64,000 nt of DNA. Source: Progne subis subis. Lineage: Eukaryota > Chordata > Aves > Passeriformes > Hirundinidae. The translations under genes and the position numbers were made by a program. The DNA is taken from the NCBI GenBank assembly GCA_022316685.1, contig JAKJHU010000141.1, positions 62,001 to 126,000 on the forward strand, given 5' to 3'. This document shows, in pieces, positions 22,927-35,720 of the stretch (position 1 is the stretch's first letter; the number at the start of each line of letters is the position of its first letter). The notes below the pieces were generated by a model. That model was not told the DNA's origin. It ran no database searches and was given only the letters and a program-made list of their open reading frames with translations.

Positions 22927-25900
22927 TGTCTGGAACCAGGCTCGGAACGGCTGCGGCTCCAAATCAAGCCACAAAGCAGCAGGAAAGCACTCAGCGATAT
23001 CAGCAGCGATTTGTGCATTTCTTGCAAACAAAGAGCAGAGAAGGTCGGCGCTGTTACCTCCCTGCTTCCACCTCTTTTGTCTTCCCAAATCGTTGGAGGC
23101 TAAAAACCTCCTTTTCCCAAACTGCTCCTGGCTCCAAGCTCTTCTGAAAACCCTACCCTGTTATCTTTAGCCACACCTGACCCTCTTTTATGCCTCCCCA
23201 TCGACAAAGTGTAAGAAAATCATCCATTTAAGCACTACGTTCCTGCCTTGCCACTCGCCTGTGCCTCAGATGTTGTTTTCTCTGAGTCCTTCCCAGCATG
23301 GATTTGGGCTCTGAAGTGTACAGGGGGAGATATAAAAACAAAGAAGAGGAGGACAAGGCAAAAAAAGAAAAGGAACACGTGGAGTTAACTCTCCTCCTCC
23401 TGCCCTTTGCTTCTAAAGTCTCCCTGATTTTCACACGTGCTGCGACCCTGCAGCATCAGAAACCTCAGGGTCACCTGAGGACTTTGTGACGGTCACTGGG
23501 CCACACGTGGTGACCACTTGGAACCTGCCAGCAGGACAGAGTTCAGGGCTTTGTGATTAAAAAGGGCTGGCCACCAGAGCCGGGGCTGGGAGGGAATTTC
23601 TGACTGGTTTTGCAGGTGGAGATCCAACACGAAGAGTTGAAGCGCTCTGGGCCTGTCCCACTGTGAGAGGCAGTGACTCCAGCTGGTTAAATCATTAATA
23701 CTCTTCAGGAATCAGTGGCTTAATTGATGTTTCTCATGCCAGCATTTTAAAAAAATGCATTTTGTCCATCCTTTTGTATCCTTTGCTCTTGCCCTGCTTG
23801 GTGTCTTCCCTCTTCTGACTCCAAGGAGGAATAATTTCCCTCCTCGGCTGCACTAAGAGACTGCAGCAGTGAGCACCCACAGCGTCCTTCACCCATTTTT
23901 AATCAGCTCATCAAGCAGAGCAAGGTCCCATCCTCGGATCAGCAGGATCCTGTGCCACATCCGTAAGCCCGGGATTTGGGTTTCCCAGTAAACAGCTTAA
24001 CCCACGAGCAGGTGGGGACTGGGTGTCACTGGGACACCCAAGGATGCTCCCCCAGCTTTTCCCTCCTCCAGTGCTGCCCTGGATGAGGTGCAGGGCCTCC
24101 AGCAGTGCCCTGGCACGAGGGGCTGGAGAGGAGAAAGGATTCTCGCTGGGAGCTATGGAGGAGGAGATCTGAGCTCAGCTAAATGCTCCCCACCAGGGCT
24201 GGGAGAGCATCGGGTTTGTGGCCACTGGGCTCTGCACACGAGGAGAATGTCTGCTCCCTCGCAGCCCAAACCCCTAAAAATAATAACTGAGAGAGCCTGA
24301 GCTGTGCCTGCAGCCAGCGATGCATACGAGATGACGGCCTGCTCAACACGAGAGCAAAAGGGCAAATGAATCACATTACACTCCATGAATAAAAACAGAG
24401 CCTTAATGCACAGGGACTTAATGATTCCATTCTGGATGCAGCAGGCAGCCTGGCCTCGTTGGCAGAGGTGCTGAGCATCCCCAGCTCAGCTCCTGGGGAC
24501 AGCCAGGACCCTGAACTCTGCTGAGATCCACCCACCCTGAGGAAACCCTGGCAGGGAGGCTTGGCCTGAGCTCGGGGAAATGAAAAGCTCTCAGCAGCTG
24601 GCCTGGGCTGAAGACCTCCAATCTCAACCTGCTGCACCCGAATCCATCCCTGGGAAGGTGGGATCAGGGCTTGCAGATCTGTTAGAATGGCGCTTTTGTT
24701 CCGTGCAAAGTGAAGAGGAACAAGCCCTGCCCACCACGGTGCCCCTGGAGCAGAGAGAGTCCCGCATCCCCTGGGATGTTCTCACTGGCACCAGGAGGCA
24801 AGCACAGCGTTTTCCCAGCCCACCTTGGCACATTCCCCGTGCACAGGTGGAAGGGGACGGTGGTACGAGGCACCCGAAATGGAGAAAACAGCGTTTCCAA
24901 ATGAAACTGGAAATTTCACCTCCTCAGCCAGGCGCTCACGGAGCAGTTACGGAAAAGCACACGATGGAGAGGGGGCAGAATAAATCCCACTGTTGTGGCA
25001 TCATTGGGAAGGGGCTTCTGCCCAGCACAGCACACAGGGAGAGTGGGAATCACCTCCACTCGCACCCTGCTGAGGTGCTGAACGCTCCAACGCCCCTTTC
25101 TGGGCTCTTTATGGCATTTAAACGCAGTCCTGTTCCCATTTTGTTTGGTAAACCTTGCTATTCTCTCCTGAACATCCCCCTGGCAAGGGTGGGATTTCCC
25201 ACAGCAGCTCCAGTGTCACGTCCCTGTCACACCCAACACGCAGGCAGTGTGGGCTGCACCCCGGGCTGGCAGCAGCCTCCTTGGGAGGGACTGAAAATCC
25301 TCCACACCTTCACTGTTTTCCTACATCTGCTTGGAAAATCCAGCCCAGGACAACCTCTCCCAAACAACATCAGTCCTCTGGCAAACAAAAGCAAGTCAAA
25401 GGCAAACTATTTATTGCCAAACCTTCTTCCTTCGTTGTAAAATACTGCTTAATTTTATCCCTCAGGCATCTATTATCTCGTAGCCCGTATTATTTTTCCA
25501 GCTATTACTGCTTAATTTTCCCCATCCAAAAAAAGTCCGTACAGACACCAGCCAATTTCCGTCTTGGCGGAATTGTTTAGGAGAAACAAGCAGCTGTTTC
25601 ACTGGGGTCCTAAAGAATTGATGGGGAATCAATGCCTCTCCTTTCTTTGTCCACGAGAAAGCTTGGAGGAAAGTCACATGTCCTCTGCCACCAGCCCTGT
25701 CACCCTGCCAGGGGACACTCTCTGATCAGGGGGGACCCTGCAGAGGGAGGAGAAGCTGGGGGATCCACCAGAGCCCTCGTTTACAACCCTACACTGTGAT
25801 GGAAATAAAGGTGAGCTTAATTTTTTAGTTTGTTTTTTTTTTTTTTTTAAACCCAGTGGCTAACTGGAAGCTGCCTGGGCTGCTTCTGTTTCCCATTTCT

Positions 25901-26394
25901 GATAGGATTTGTTTTACTTCTTGCTGGTTTGGTGGGGTTTTTTACCAGCAAAGCTTCTGTGGGGGCTCGAAGTTATTTCACAAAATGCCAACACTGGTCG
26001 TGCAGGTAAACACAGCACATTCTCCAGGCACAAAGTCCACAACCATTGTTTTATGGAGACTTTAGAGAAGTGATTACCAGCATCAGCAGGGACCAACACA
26101 ACTGACAGGGATGGAGGTTTGCAGGAGAGCCCCCAGGAAACCATCTCTGCTTCCCAGACTAGCAGGGGGCAGATAAAGGATGGCAAACAAGCTTAGAAAC
26201 CCTCGCCAGACAAAAATGGTTGAGGCAATTCAGAAGTACACAAAATTGCAAAATGTTGTAAAGGCACACAAGGAACGAGCAAGTCAGTGGCAAAATCCGT
26301 GAACGTCCAGGTGTGTCTGTGGGGGTGAGGTGGACAGAGGCAGGAGCTCATCTGGCCTGCATTCCCAGCAGCATTTTCCATGCAGGGGTGTGTC

Positions 26395-26599
26395 CCAGAA
26401 ACATGGAATATCCTGAGCTGGAAGGGATTAACAAGATGATTGAATCCAGCTCCTGGCCCTGCATAGGACACAATCCCATCCTGTCCCCTGGAGCGATATC
26501 CCAGAGCTCCTGGAGCTCTGGCAGCCTTGGGACCATTCCTTTCCTGATCTCCAACCGAACCCTCCCTGACACAGCTCCAGCCATTCCCTGGGTGCTGTA
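26395..26599 (-). mobile_element. CR1 LINE 3' end, older subtype
   Basis: Minus-strand CR1 recognised by 'acatggaatatcctgagctg' and 'gaatccagctcctggccctg', the hallmark of a subfamily different from the other copies here, then 'ctccagccattccctgggtg'. The middle is shortened. Confidence 0.88.
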
Positions 26600-28190
26600 T
26601 TTCAGCCTAATTCCAGTTTGGGTTGAACATCTGCTGAGCCACTGCTGACACCCTTTTCCCTTCTCGACGGTAGCACTGGGATTCTGGGTGCTTGTGGAGT
26701 TGACTTTTTGTGTCACCAAGCACCTGCACATCCAAGGGCTCCCTGCTGAGTGGGACTGGTGATAATGGGAGGAATGGGAAAACATTTCTTAGGGACCGTG
26801 GAAGAGCCTCGACGGGCTCAGCACGCGGCTGAAGGACAGAGCATCCCCCAAATCCTCCTTCATTTTAACACTTTACTGCTGCTCCTGCAAAAAGGCATTT
26901 TCCTTTCCCATCCTGGCTTTAGATGTTCAATGAAAAAAGCAGCTCCCAAAGCAATGGGAAGCATCAGAGCCTTGCTCCAGCCTTGTCCAGTGGGTGTTCC
27001 CAGAGCAAACAGGAGCTGCAAGGAAAGGCCGGATGGCAATGAGTCAGGGAGGCAGAAAGGCGTGAAACCAGGATGAATGGGAAGGCAATAAACCCGCAGT
27101 ATTTCACTGGGGGACTCAGCTCCTGGATCACCTCCATCCATCAGCAGGGCTGTGCTCACACAGGCACACGAGGGGCTGTGGCGAGGGCTGAGGGCATCCA
27201 CCACCTCCAGGACCTCGGAATCCCCTCCAGAACAACGGGAAAAACACTCCAGCTTCTACCAGCTGGGAGAAAAAGTGATGGGGCAAATCCCATGAGCAGG
27301 AAAAGGAGCAATCCAGGAAAGGCACTGCTCAGGGATTCTGTCCAGGGAGGAGAAAAAGGGCTAACTCATCCCAGGTCTGACCTGCTGCAGGAAAGGGAAA
27401 TGTGTTTAAAAAGGGAAGCTGTACCCTGCAAAAATCTGAGAAACAATTCAAAGAATCGAATCAGAAAAAGGTCACCCCCAAAAATCCCGGTGTCCCTTCA
27501 TCCCCCATTTCTCCTGGAAGCACAAAGCATGGCAGCCTCTTTTTGGGACCAAGATGGGAAAGCTCCCCTCCCTTTTTATCTCCAAAGAAATCACAAAAAC
27601 ATCACCAGCAAACAGTGGATGGGAGCTACCTCAGTGCTTTATTTTCTGGAGCTCCAGTCCATTTCGGAAAGTGTCACTTCTTTTTCAGAAGGATCTCGAC
27701 AGGTTCCTGCAGCCCCCTGCCATCGCTGCCCATCTCTTGCTCCAGAGATCCAGCCACAGAGTCACAGCAAAAGCAGCCATGCACAAGCTTTGCCTGCACA
27801 GCAGGCTCGTGGCATTTCACAGAGAGCTGGCACCTCCCAAAACACAGAGCTCTCCTCAGTGACCTGCAGCTCGGGCACAGGCTGGGGCAACCCACCCCGG
27901 CTGGGAGTAAATCCCACCACTCTCTCCCCAAAAAGAAGCAAATTCCCCGTTAGAGCTGCAGCAAACTCAGGCAATCAGCGAGAAGCGAGCTTTTTAAAGA
28001 GATATAACCCAGGATTTCTGTGTTGAAACACACACCACAGATGGTGGAGCAGACGAGGATTAATTCATGAATCATATTTCTTAAACGATACAATCTCTCT
28101 TTTCACTTCCATACTTTCCCTTTTTGACTCAGAAGCAGGGATTTAAGATGCCCTTCCCAGATATGAATTTTGCATGAACAAACATTGCAG

Positions 28191-28222
<32 letters not shown>

Positions 28223-31200
28223 GAAACCAAAAAAAAATCCCCCCAACAAACCCACAACAGCAATAAAATTGAAAAACCCAGATGTTTAAAGAGAAGTTCT
28301 CAAATGCAAGCGAAGGCGTATCCTGTCCATCTACACAAGAACACGTGTGGAAATACAATATATGCAAGCACAGAGCCGGGAATGGGGTGGGAAAACCAAC
28401 TCCCCCCCTTCAGCCAGGGTTCTGAATTTCACAAAAGCTGATTTTCTATCTCCTCCTATCTCATTCGCCACGCTGGCAGCAAAAGGAAAGCCTGAAGGCA
28501 AACATTTCCAGGGAGAGGCCTCCTGGCTCTGCCAGGCAGTTTGTGCCTCCTCCAGCCCCCAGCACCGCTTCCCTTCGGAAAATCCAGGCACAGGCACCGC
28601 CAGGTTGCTCTCCAGGAAAAGCTCAGGGAGTTGAGGGACTGCAGAGAGCAGGAGCAAGGCAAAACATCCTGCCCCATGCACACAGCTCCCCGGCCCAGCT
28701 GAGAGGGGTTTGAAGTGGGGAAGAGAGGAGGAAATGACACAAGAGCTCTTCAGCAGCGGGAGGCTCCCATATCCCGGCTCCCTCTTGGCTGGGGAGCTCC
28801 TCCAGACCAGCCAAAGCCAGGCCAGCCTATGCAGAGCCTCTGCTCCCACCCAGGCAGGAGCAGACACGGATCCAGGGCGAGCAGAACCAGCACCAGCGCT
28901 CCAAACTGCTCCTCCCGGGCACTTTCTCACCTTTCTTTGATCAGCAAAGCAGCATTTCTGTCATATTTTTTTCCCTCTTTGCACACAGAGCAGCTGTGTG
29001 TGCGCTTAACAGCTTCTTTACACAGTCTTGCACTTCCTACTGTAGCTTTACACACGGAGTGAGAGTGGAAAAAAAAAAAAAAAAAGTCACTTACCCTTCA
29101 ATTATTTCAACCTTTCCCTGCTCTGTGCGTGACGTGGGCTTCTCTTTTGGTTACTATTTCCAGATTTGGTCTTTGGGTAGGTGAATGGAAGAGGAGAATG
29201 ACAGGAGTTGTATCTGATGACGATGGAGACTGTAAAATAAAGAGAAGCCTTTTCAGCGCTGAGCAGTGCTCCCCTATACGTACAGATCAGATTATATCAA
29301 ATTAAATTAGTGACACCTACATAAATGCTTCCTACTGTTTTTATGCACACATACAAATATCACAACTGTCAAGGAGAATGCGGCTGTCAGCGATACGGCA
29401 GGGGGGAAAAAAAGAGCAATTTCAAAAATGGAAGGGGAAAAAAGGAAAATCCAGGCTAACAACCAGCGTTTGAGCAGCAGCAGAGGGGCTGGAGACAGCT
29501 GGAGCTGCCACGGGAGCACTGGGAAGGGCTGGAGCAGAGGACAGCATGGAAGGCGCACGGGTAGAGAAACTGCAACAACAACAACAACCCTCCCAAAACG
29601 CTCCTCTGCTTCCCAAAATACCACATCAGCTCGTGAGAAAGCGAGGAAGGAGCCGAGAGCTTCAGGAAACACAATCCCCCCATCCCCTGGAAGGACGGAA
29701 GGACCCCTAGCATGGGAAGGAATTAATAACGTGGTCATCATAGCAGCAAGTGTCCCCCCCCAAAAACCAGATTAATCTCCCACCATCTGCTTTAATAGCA
29801 GAATTTCTGCTAAGTGGTTTTCCCCTACACAGCCCCACATATCCATGTAAACAGACAAACAAACCATTTGGCTCCCCGCAGTCCCGGGGAACGCAGCTGC
29901 TCCGAGCAGGGCTCGCTGCCTTTGACACCGTGCCAGGGTTGAATTCCTGCCACCCCATTTACTCCTACACCTCTCCCCACACCAACCCCGTGCCCTGCTC
30001 CTCTGCAGACCCCCCAAATCGCTGCCCACCAAACATGGCAGCCTGAGATCCCTAAAACATCCTCTGACTGCGGCTGAGAAAAACAAGGAAGGCGAGGAAT
30101 GAGAGGAATGGATTTCCACGCTGTTGTTTTCCTCGTGGCAATTCTCCCATCCTCTGTATGCAACTGGCACCTCCAGCACCGTGAGGCCCAGCCCAAACAC
30201 TGAAAACACCCGCCCCCCAAAAAAAAGCGTATTTACAAAATCACTTCGAAGATGCCGCGGCAGGCAGCGGAAAAAAAACCAACCCCCTGAGTCAAAGAGA
30301 TTGTCTGCTTGGTTGGAAAAACACAAAGGTCACCGCAAGGAGTATATAAAAATACATGCTAACATCGAAGAGGTATAAACATAACACTAAATAACGCTTT
30401 TTATACCCAGCTCAGCATTTAACACTTGCCCAGAGGCCTTTGATAAATCCCAGGTGCCTGAACAAAGCAAGGAAGCTTTCTCACTGCTATTTAGCAAAAC
30501 AGGGAAAGTAAAGCACAAGAGAATAAAACTGTTCAAGACATCAAGGACCGAGTCAGAAAGAAAACAGCCAGGTCTCCACATCCAGCTCTTCCATTGCCAA
30601 ATGCCCTGCCAGGCTGCTGGATGGAAATAGAAAAACTATTGTTAGCCCCAAGCCATGCAGACTCATTGACATTTATTTTAGTGCTATAAAATATATTTTT
30701 AAATACTTGAAGAAATAATCTGGAGGAAGCGCTAAAAGCCCGGAGCGTATTTTCAGTGTGTCCCAGCTTTTCCAGGGAGATTTGAGACCACCTGGAAAGA
30801 CAGCGACCGTCTCGGGAGCGTCAGGACATACAATTCCCTGCCCTTGCTTCTGCTCCCAGGTTGTTCAATGAGAGGGAAACCTAAAAACAAAGTTGATTTT
30901 AATTACTCGTGGACAGCAGAATCCCCGGAGTATCGTTTCCCACGTGTTTTTAATGAGTGTGGGTGTTTATATGCAAGTAACACTTGGAATAACACAGAGG
31001 AACCCGATGCCTGTTGGGGTCACCTCCTGGCCAGCAGAAACCCTTCAGCAGGGACGAATCCTGGTGTGCACCTTCCCCAGAGCCCCAGGTCCCGACACCT
31101 GATCCCAAAAGTCCATGGAGACAAAGCATGTGAGAGTTAGCAGGGGCATCTCCCCATCCTGGAGAAGAGCAGCAGCCCCATCGACCCTCCAGCTCTTTGG

Positions 31201-31924
31201 GGTTGGTTGAGAGGAGCTGTGGTTATCCCAGAGGCACCCAAGAGCACATCCAGAGAAAACCGTGGTGTGGGTGAAGAGGTTCAACCAAGAATGGGATCCA
31301 GAGGCACACGGGGACACACAGAGCACAGCGCCCCGTTTCTGCCACGCCCAAACGCATCGAGCAGATGGAGGATCCATTTTATGTTAAATAAACACTTCAT
31401 AACACAACTCCTGTTTTCCATCTGACCCAGACAGCCTCGGATAAAATAAAATGGAAGGAGCCAGGGACGGAGAAGAAACAGTTCTCTCCCTTCTCTTTGT
31501 CAAAATGTTATTGGAGATTTTGCGTTTCTCAGGCTCCCCGTGATTTTGGACAGGTCTTTCATCAGAGTTTTGGTGGGGGAAACAAAGTACCAAGACCATC
31601 TGTGCAGCTCCAGAGCAGGTTCAATCGATGTCCACTGGGATTTGCCATGCCAAGCTGGGGGACCAACACCTTCCCCAGCATGGAGAGGCCAGCCTGGCAC
31701 AGGGCAGTGGCCACGGGATGGCACAGCAGAACTGGAGGAGCCAGTGCTCCAGGATTTCAAGGCACTGGTTTTCCCCTGGAGCTCAGCAGATGGCAGCAAC
31801 CTGGGCGCCCGTCCCTCAACAAAATCTGCACGAGCTGCACCAGGCACCAAGTTCAAAGTCAAAAGGAACATTTGTTCTACAAGAAAACACAGTGCCAACG
31901 ACCCCTAACAAACTGCAGCTGCTG
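26600..31924. other. Single-copy non-coding DNA
   Basis: No gene recognised. The longest open frame of the window (27073-28026 plus, 317 codons) lies here; it is Ser/Pro/Lys/Arg-mixed with no domain, and several other frames are open over the same stretch. Simple repeats: A-run 28195-28222, A-run about 29069-29085, short CAA repeats near 29572-29588. Confidence 0.55.
28195..28240. repeat. Poly(A) tract
   Basis: A run of 28 A, then GAAACC and a second A-run. No sequence upstream resembles a processed gene copy. Confidence 0.9.
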
Positions 31925-32205
31925 GAAGAGTCGGCTCGGAGCACAGCAGCGTTCCTCAGCCCCGGCGTTACCGCGCGCTCCGTGCGCAACGCGTGAGCGG
32001 CAATGCAGGCGCGGCCACAGTTTGCGTTTCACTACGAATTACAGAGCAGCACCGCAGACCTGGAGAGGCGGCTCTGCTCTTCCCTGCATCGCTCCCCTCC
32101 TGTTTTGATGCCCATTAAATTCCTTCCCATTTAGTTGCTTTATTTCGGCTCCTCGCAGCATAAAATCGTTCCGCGAGCGCCGAAGCCGAATAAATAACGG
32201 CAAAA
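31925..32205. promoter_or_regulatory. Compact CpG island
   Basis: I count about 29 CpG in roughly 270 bp, which puts observed over expected above 1 for a moderate GC content. The densest parts are 31961-32000 and 32165-32200. Inside it are AT-rich words (TTTATTTCGG, AATAAATAACGG), so this is CpG retention rather than mere GC richness. No flanking repeat explains it. A CpG patch that keeps its dinucleotides is normally unmethylated in the germ line, as at promoters or Polycomb-type elements; whether anything is transcribed here is unknown. Confidence 0.55.
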
Positions 32206-33079
32206 ACTTTCCCTGCAAAAAACTCCAAGAGCTGTTATGTAAAGCAGGGAGGGGATCAGCAGATAGAGACAACTCGGAGGCAACCTGAGGGTTGGGATTC
32301 TGTGTCAGCTCGACACACAGGGGAAATAACCCTTTAATCCAGTGCAGTGTATTTCATTTACTGTAGTGTTATCCAGTTCGAAGATGTTATGAAAGGAATC
32401 CCTGGAGAGACTTAAGACTTCAAAACCAGCCTGAGTTTGAACTTAATTCCACTGTTGCAAAAGGCTGGAGCTGTGGAAGATGACCTTTTCCATACCTTGG
32501 ATGCCAGGAGCCATCCTGCCTCATAATGTCACGCCAAATTAGAATATTCTCTTTTTGTTTTATTCGGGATTTTGTTTTGTCTTTTCTTTTTAATTAAAAG
32601 CATCTGTCACTGTTAATGAAACGAGGGGAAAGAGAAGAAAAAATATGAGTAACACAAAAAAACCCTAAAGCTGGTGGTGTCCAGAGAGATGGAGAGAGTC
32701 AAAAAGCTGGGTAATTAACAGAGGAACTTTTACCTCCCCGTGAGATCACCAGAACCCAAAGGCTCACCAGTGCCATCTCCTTGCTGCTCATCACCTGAAC
32801 AAAACAAAGGGATGCTCCCCACGCACGGCCCCCAAATCCCACCGGCAGCAGGGCCTTGGGTGGTCTCTTCTCCAACAGGAAATGAGAGGGAAAATACTTT
32901 TGAAGTGCAAATCCCAAAGTTGTTCAGGTCTTGCCAAGGTTATCCTGAATGAAAGTTCAGAAATACTTGAAAAAAAACCAACCCACAAATCCATGTCAGT
33001 GAAAGAGAAGCTGGTGGAACCCCAGGGATGAAGGTGTGTGGTCTCATCTTTCACCAGCTGCAGGAGCTTCACTACCCAG
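32206..33079. other. Single-copy non-coding DNA
   Basis: No gene or repeat recognised. Confidence 0.5.
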
Positions 33080-33660
33080 GGGGTATTTTTAAGGAACCCT
33101 GCAGGAATTCATTGAACAAGTCATGGAAATCCCAATTAAAGTCGTTCACTACTGTTAAGTGCCTCCGTGGACTTTCCTGTTTGGAGGTGAACCATAAAAG
33201 GCCAGTTTTCACTAGCTGCATCTTCCAAGTCAGATTGTGAGTGCAATTAAATGTAAATTTGTATTTTCCAAAAATAGGGTTCCCCCACAAAATACTAAAT
33301 TAATTACAAAATGTATTCCTAATGTGAAATTATTTAGCCTGTTAAAGCGGTACAAACAGCTTTATTGGATCATTAATGGTTAGAAATGTTCAGTCAGCAC
33401 AGTTGGAAAAAATGTAAACTAAATATGTCAAGGATAAGTTGCTTTCTCCTCTCACTATTTTTTAAATGTCTTATTTCATGGTAGATAACTGAAAAATCTT
33501 TTTACCTGACTTAGTAAGAGGCTCATTTACTCATGCAAATTTAAAATCAAGTGTCATAATACACTGAAATTATAAAAACATATCAAAAAGGAGTTAGTGA
33601 GACACTAAATTTAGCTCCTACTGGAGTTCAAGCTGTCTTATACAGTTGTATGTTAATGGG
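33080..33660. other. AT-rich block, candidate conserved non-coding element
   Basis: About 580 bp of complex, AT-rich, almost CpG-free sequence without simple repeats or CR1 similarity. It contains many homeodomain-type cores (AATTAA, TTAATTAC, ATTAATGG) and ATGCAAAT, an octamer-type site, near 33534. This texture, in a GC-richer neighbourhood, is that of vertebrate enhancers, but conservation cannot be judged from one genome. Confidence 0.35.
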
Positions 33661-34373
33661 AAGAGCTCTGCTGGTCTGTAAACATCAGAGCAGAGCTCAG
33701 CAACCGTCCCACGTGCCCGGGGTTTCTGGAGAAGTCCTCTGGGTTTCCAGCCCTCCACACCTGAGGAAATCTAAGGGAAACTCAAGATTTTGATCCCAGC
33801 CAAGGCGAGGAATACACCCAGCACTAAATAAATTAAAATCAATCGCTCTGAGCTCTGGGCAAGCACCAGGTTCTGCAGAGCCACAACCCAAGCCCCAGTA
33901 CCAGACCTGGGCTGATTTGCAGGCGTGATCCTCAACATCCACAGGGATTTTCCTAATCCATACAACATATTAGGGCTGAGGGAAGCACTGACTTTGTGGA
34001 CTGGAAGATACTGATCAACACCAGGGCTTGGCTGGGAATCTGGGCAGATCCAAGTAACAAATGAAAGCGGTGCATCTGAAACAACGGCATCAATCCGGGT
34101 GCCAGGGCAGGAGCAGGATCCTGGCTGGATTTTGTTCCTTCACTCACTGACAGTCCAAGGACAGCACTAACATGAAGTCTTTGTGCTCTGGAACAATCTT
34201 ATTCCAGGAGAAGACAAAAGGAGGGGCAAGGTTGAGAGATGAGCAGTTCATCCAACAGAGCTCCAGTATCCATCAAAACCAAAGCACCTACTGGGCAGGG
34301 TGGGAAAAATAACCTCTGCAGAGAAATTGGCTCAGGATACAGGGAGGCAACTTCTAAAAGGTGAAATTTAAAG
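33661..34373. other. Single-copy non-coding DNA
   Basis: Nothing recognised. Confidence 0.5.
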
Positions 34374-34718
34374 GTCCCTTTAACACCTTCCAGTGTCTAA
34401 AGCACCTCCAGGAGAGCTGGAGAGGGACTTGGGACATGGGCCTGGGGGGACAGGACACAGGGAATGGCTCCCACTGCCAGAGGGCAGGGCTGGATGGGAG
34501 ATTGGGAATCAGGAATTGTTCCCTGGCAGGGTGCTGAGGCCCTGGCACAGGGTGCCCAGAGCAGCTGTGGCTGCCCCTGGATCCCTGGCAGTGCCCAAGG
34601 CCAGGTTGGACATTGGGGTTGGAGCAGCCTGGGACAGTGGGAGGTGTCCCTGCCATGGCAGGGGTGGCACTGGATGGGATTTAAGGTTCTTTTCAACCCA
34701 GCCCACTGTGGGATTCTC
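34374..34718 (+). mobile_element. CR1 LINE 3' end
   Basis: Plus-strand CR1, about 345 bp, of the same subtype as 171-576 and 5411-5870 but in the opposite orientation: 'caggagagctggagagggac', 'gccctggcacagggtgccc', 'gtccctgccatggcagggg', ending 'gcccactgtgggattctctg'. Confidence 0.93.
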
Positions 34719-35219
34719 TGACACACCTGTCCATGGGGGCACGCTGGGGTTTGGGTCCCAGCCCAGCAGGACGAGGTGGCTGCAGCAGAGGGGATGGAGG
34801 AAGGGTCTGGCCTCATGCAGCCCTTCAGCTGCTCAAAACTGGGGCCTTCCTTTCCTCAAAAGGAAGAAACAAATATTCCCAGTGCTTCCTGACCTGGCAG
34901 AGAATCGTGAAAATAAGGCCCTGTAAGGAGAAGAGGCGAGGGAACTAATGGGAAAATATCTCATTGCATTAAGGGCTGTGTTAAAGGTTTACAACGTCAT
35001 CTCCAGACAAGTCTGCTGATATTCCTGAACCCTCATCGATCCACAGGTCAAACCAGGAAGGAAAAATAACAGTTTTAGAAAATATCTCTGGCTGAGATAC
35101 AATAAACCTATCCTGTCCTTATGCACAGGTAAATACAGAGACCTTTCCACGTGAGAGCAAAATCCGGCTGTAACTACAAAATCCCTGACCTGTCCCTGTC
35201 TGTAAAACTCACAGGCTGA
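34719..35219. other. Single-copy non-coding DNA
   Basis: Nothing recognised. Confidence 0.5.
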
Positions 35220-35720
35220 TACAAGGAATTAGGGAGATGTCCTACATAACTGTTTTAATTAATTTGTGAAATTCTGCACCCTTCTTGGAGGCGGGCGACG
35301 TGGCCCTCTGCGCACCCTTGGATTGCCACCGCTCTCGATTTTATTTTTATCCCGAGTTCGATATGAATCAGGCTTCGCAAAAGACAAAACAACCCACTGT
35401 AATCATACAGCATGCCAATTAAACTAAAATATACCCTGGAAATTAAAATTAAATGCCATATCCATGAAAAGCAGCAGACAGCTTCCTCAGAAACAACAAA
35501 AAAAAGCCCATTTTATAGGAACATGACCGTGGCAGCCCAAAATCGGCGCCAAAGCACTTATGTAACTTACTACCAATCCTTCACATCTGCATACTGGAGG
35601 TCTTCATCAAACTGGGTATGTTTTTGCACGTTTATCATCAAGATTTATTGAAGTTGATTCCATAAATTTCATTGAGTTGTTCACTGCTGCTATTTGTTTC
35701 CAAGGCAACAGATGCACTTT
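35220..35720. other. Candidate conserved non-coding element
   Basis: Complex single-copy sequence mixing TTAATTAATTTG and AATTAAACTAAAAT homeodomain-type clusters with a short CpG group near 35290-35340. No repeat similarity and no coding frame of note. Enhancer-like texture only. Confidence 0.3.

Larger units (their letters stand above)
21542..26394. other. Single-copy non-coding DNA
   Basis: No gene recognised in nearly 5 kb. The longest frame (24580-25440 plus, 286 codons) has no domain and no repeated motif. Contains the A-rich tract at 22231 and the T/G-rich tract at 22848, a T-run at about 25830-25848, and a 15-base direct repeat (ctcatgtgtttgctt) near 22103 and 22124. Confidence 0.55.

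Noticed and set aside
24580..25440. Open frame of 286 codons
   Set aside because: No recognisable domain or motif, and overlapping frames on both strands are open too.
27073..28026. Longest open frame, 317 codons on the plus strand
   Set aside because: No domain, mixed low-information composition, other frames open over the same DNA, and no splice or promoter context. In GC-rich bird DNA frames of this length occur by chance.
28195..28222. Long A-run as the tail of a processed pseudogene
   Set aside because: No coding remnant or target duplication was found next to it. The same holds for the A-runs at 22231, 14622, 29069 and 55243.
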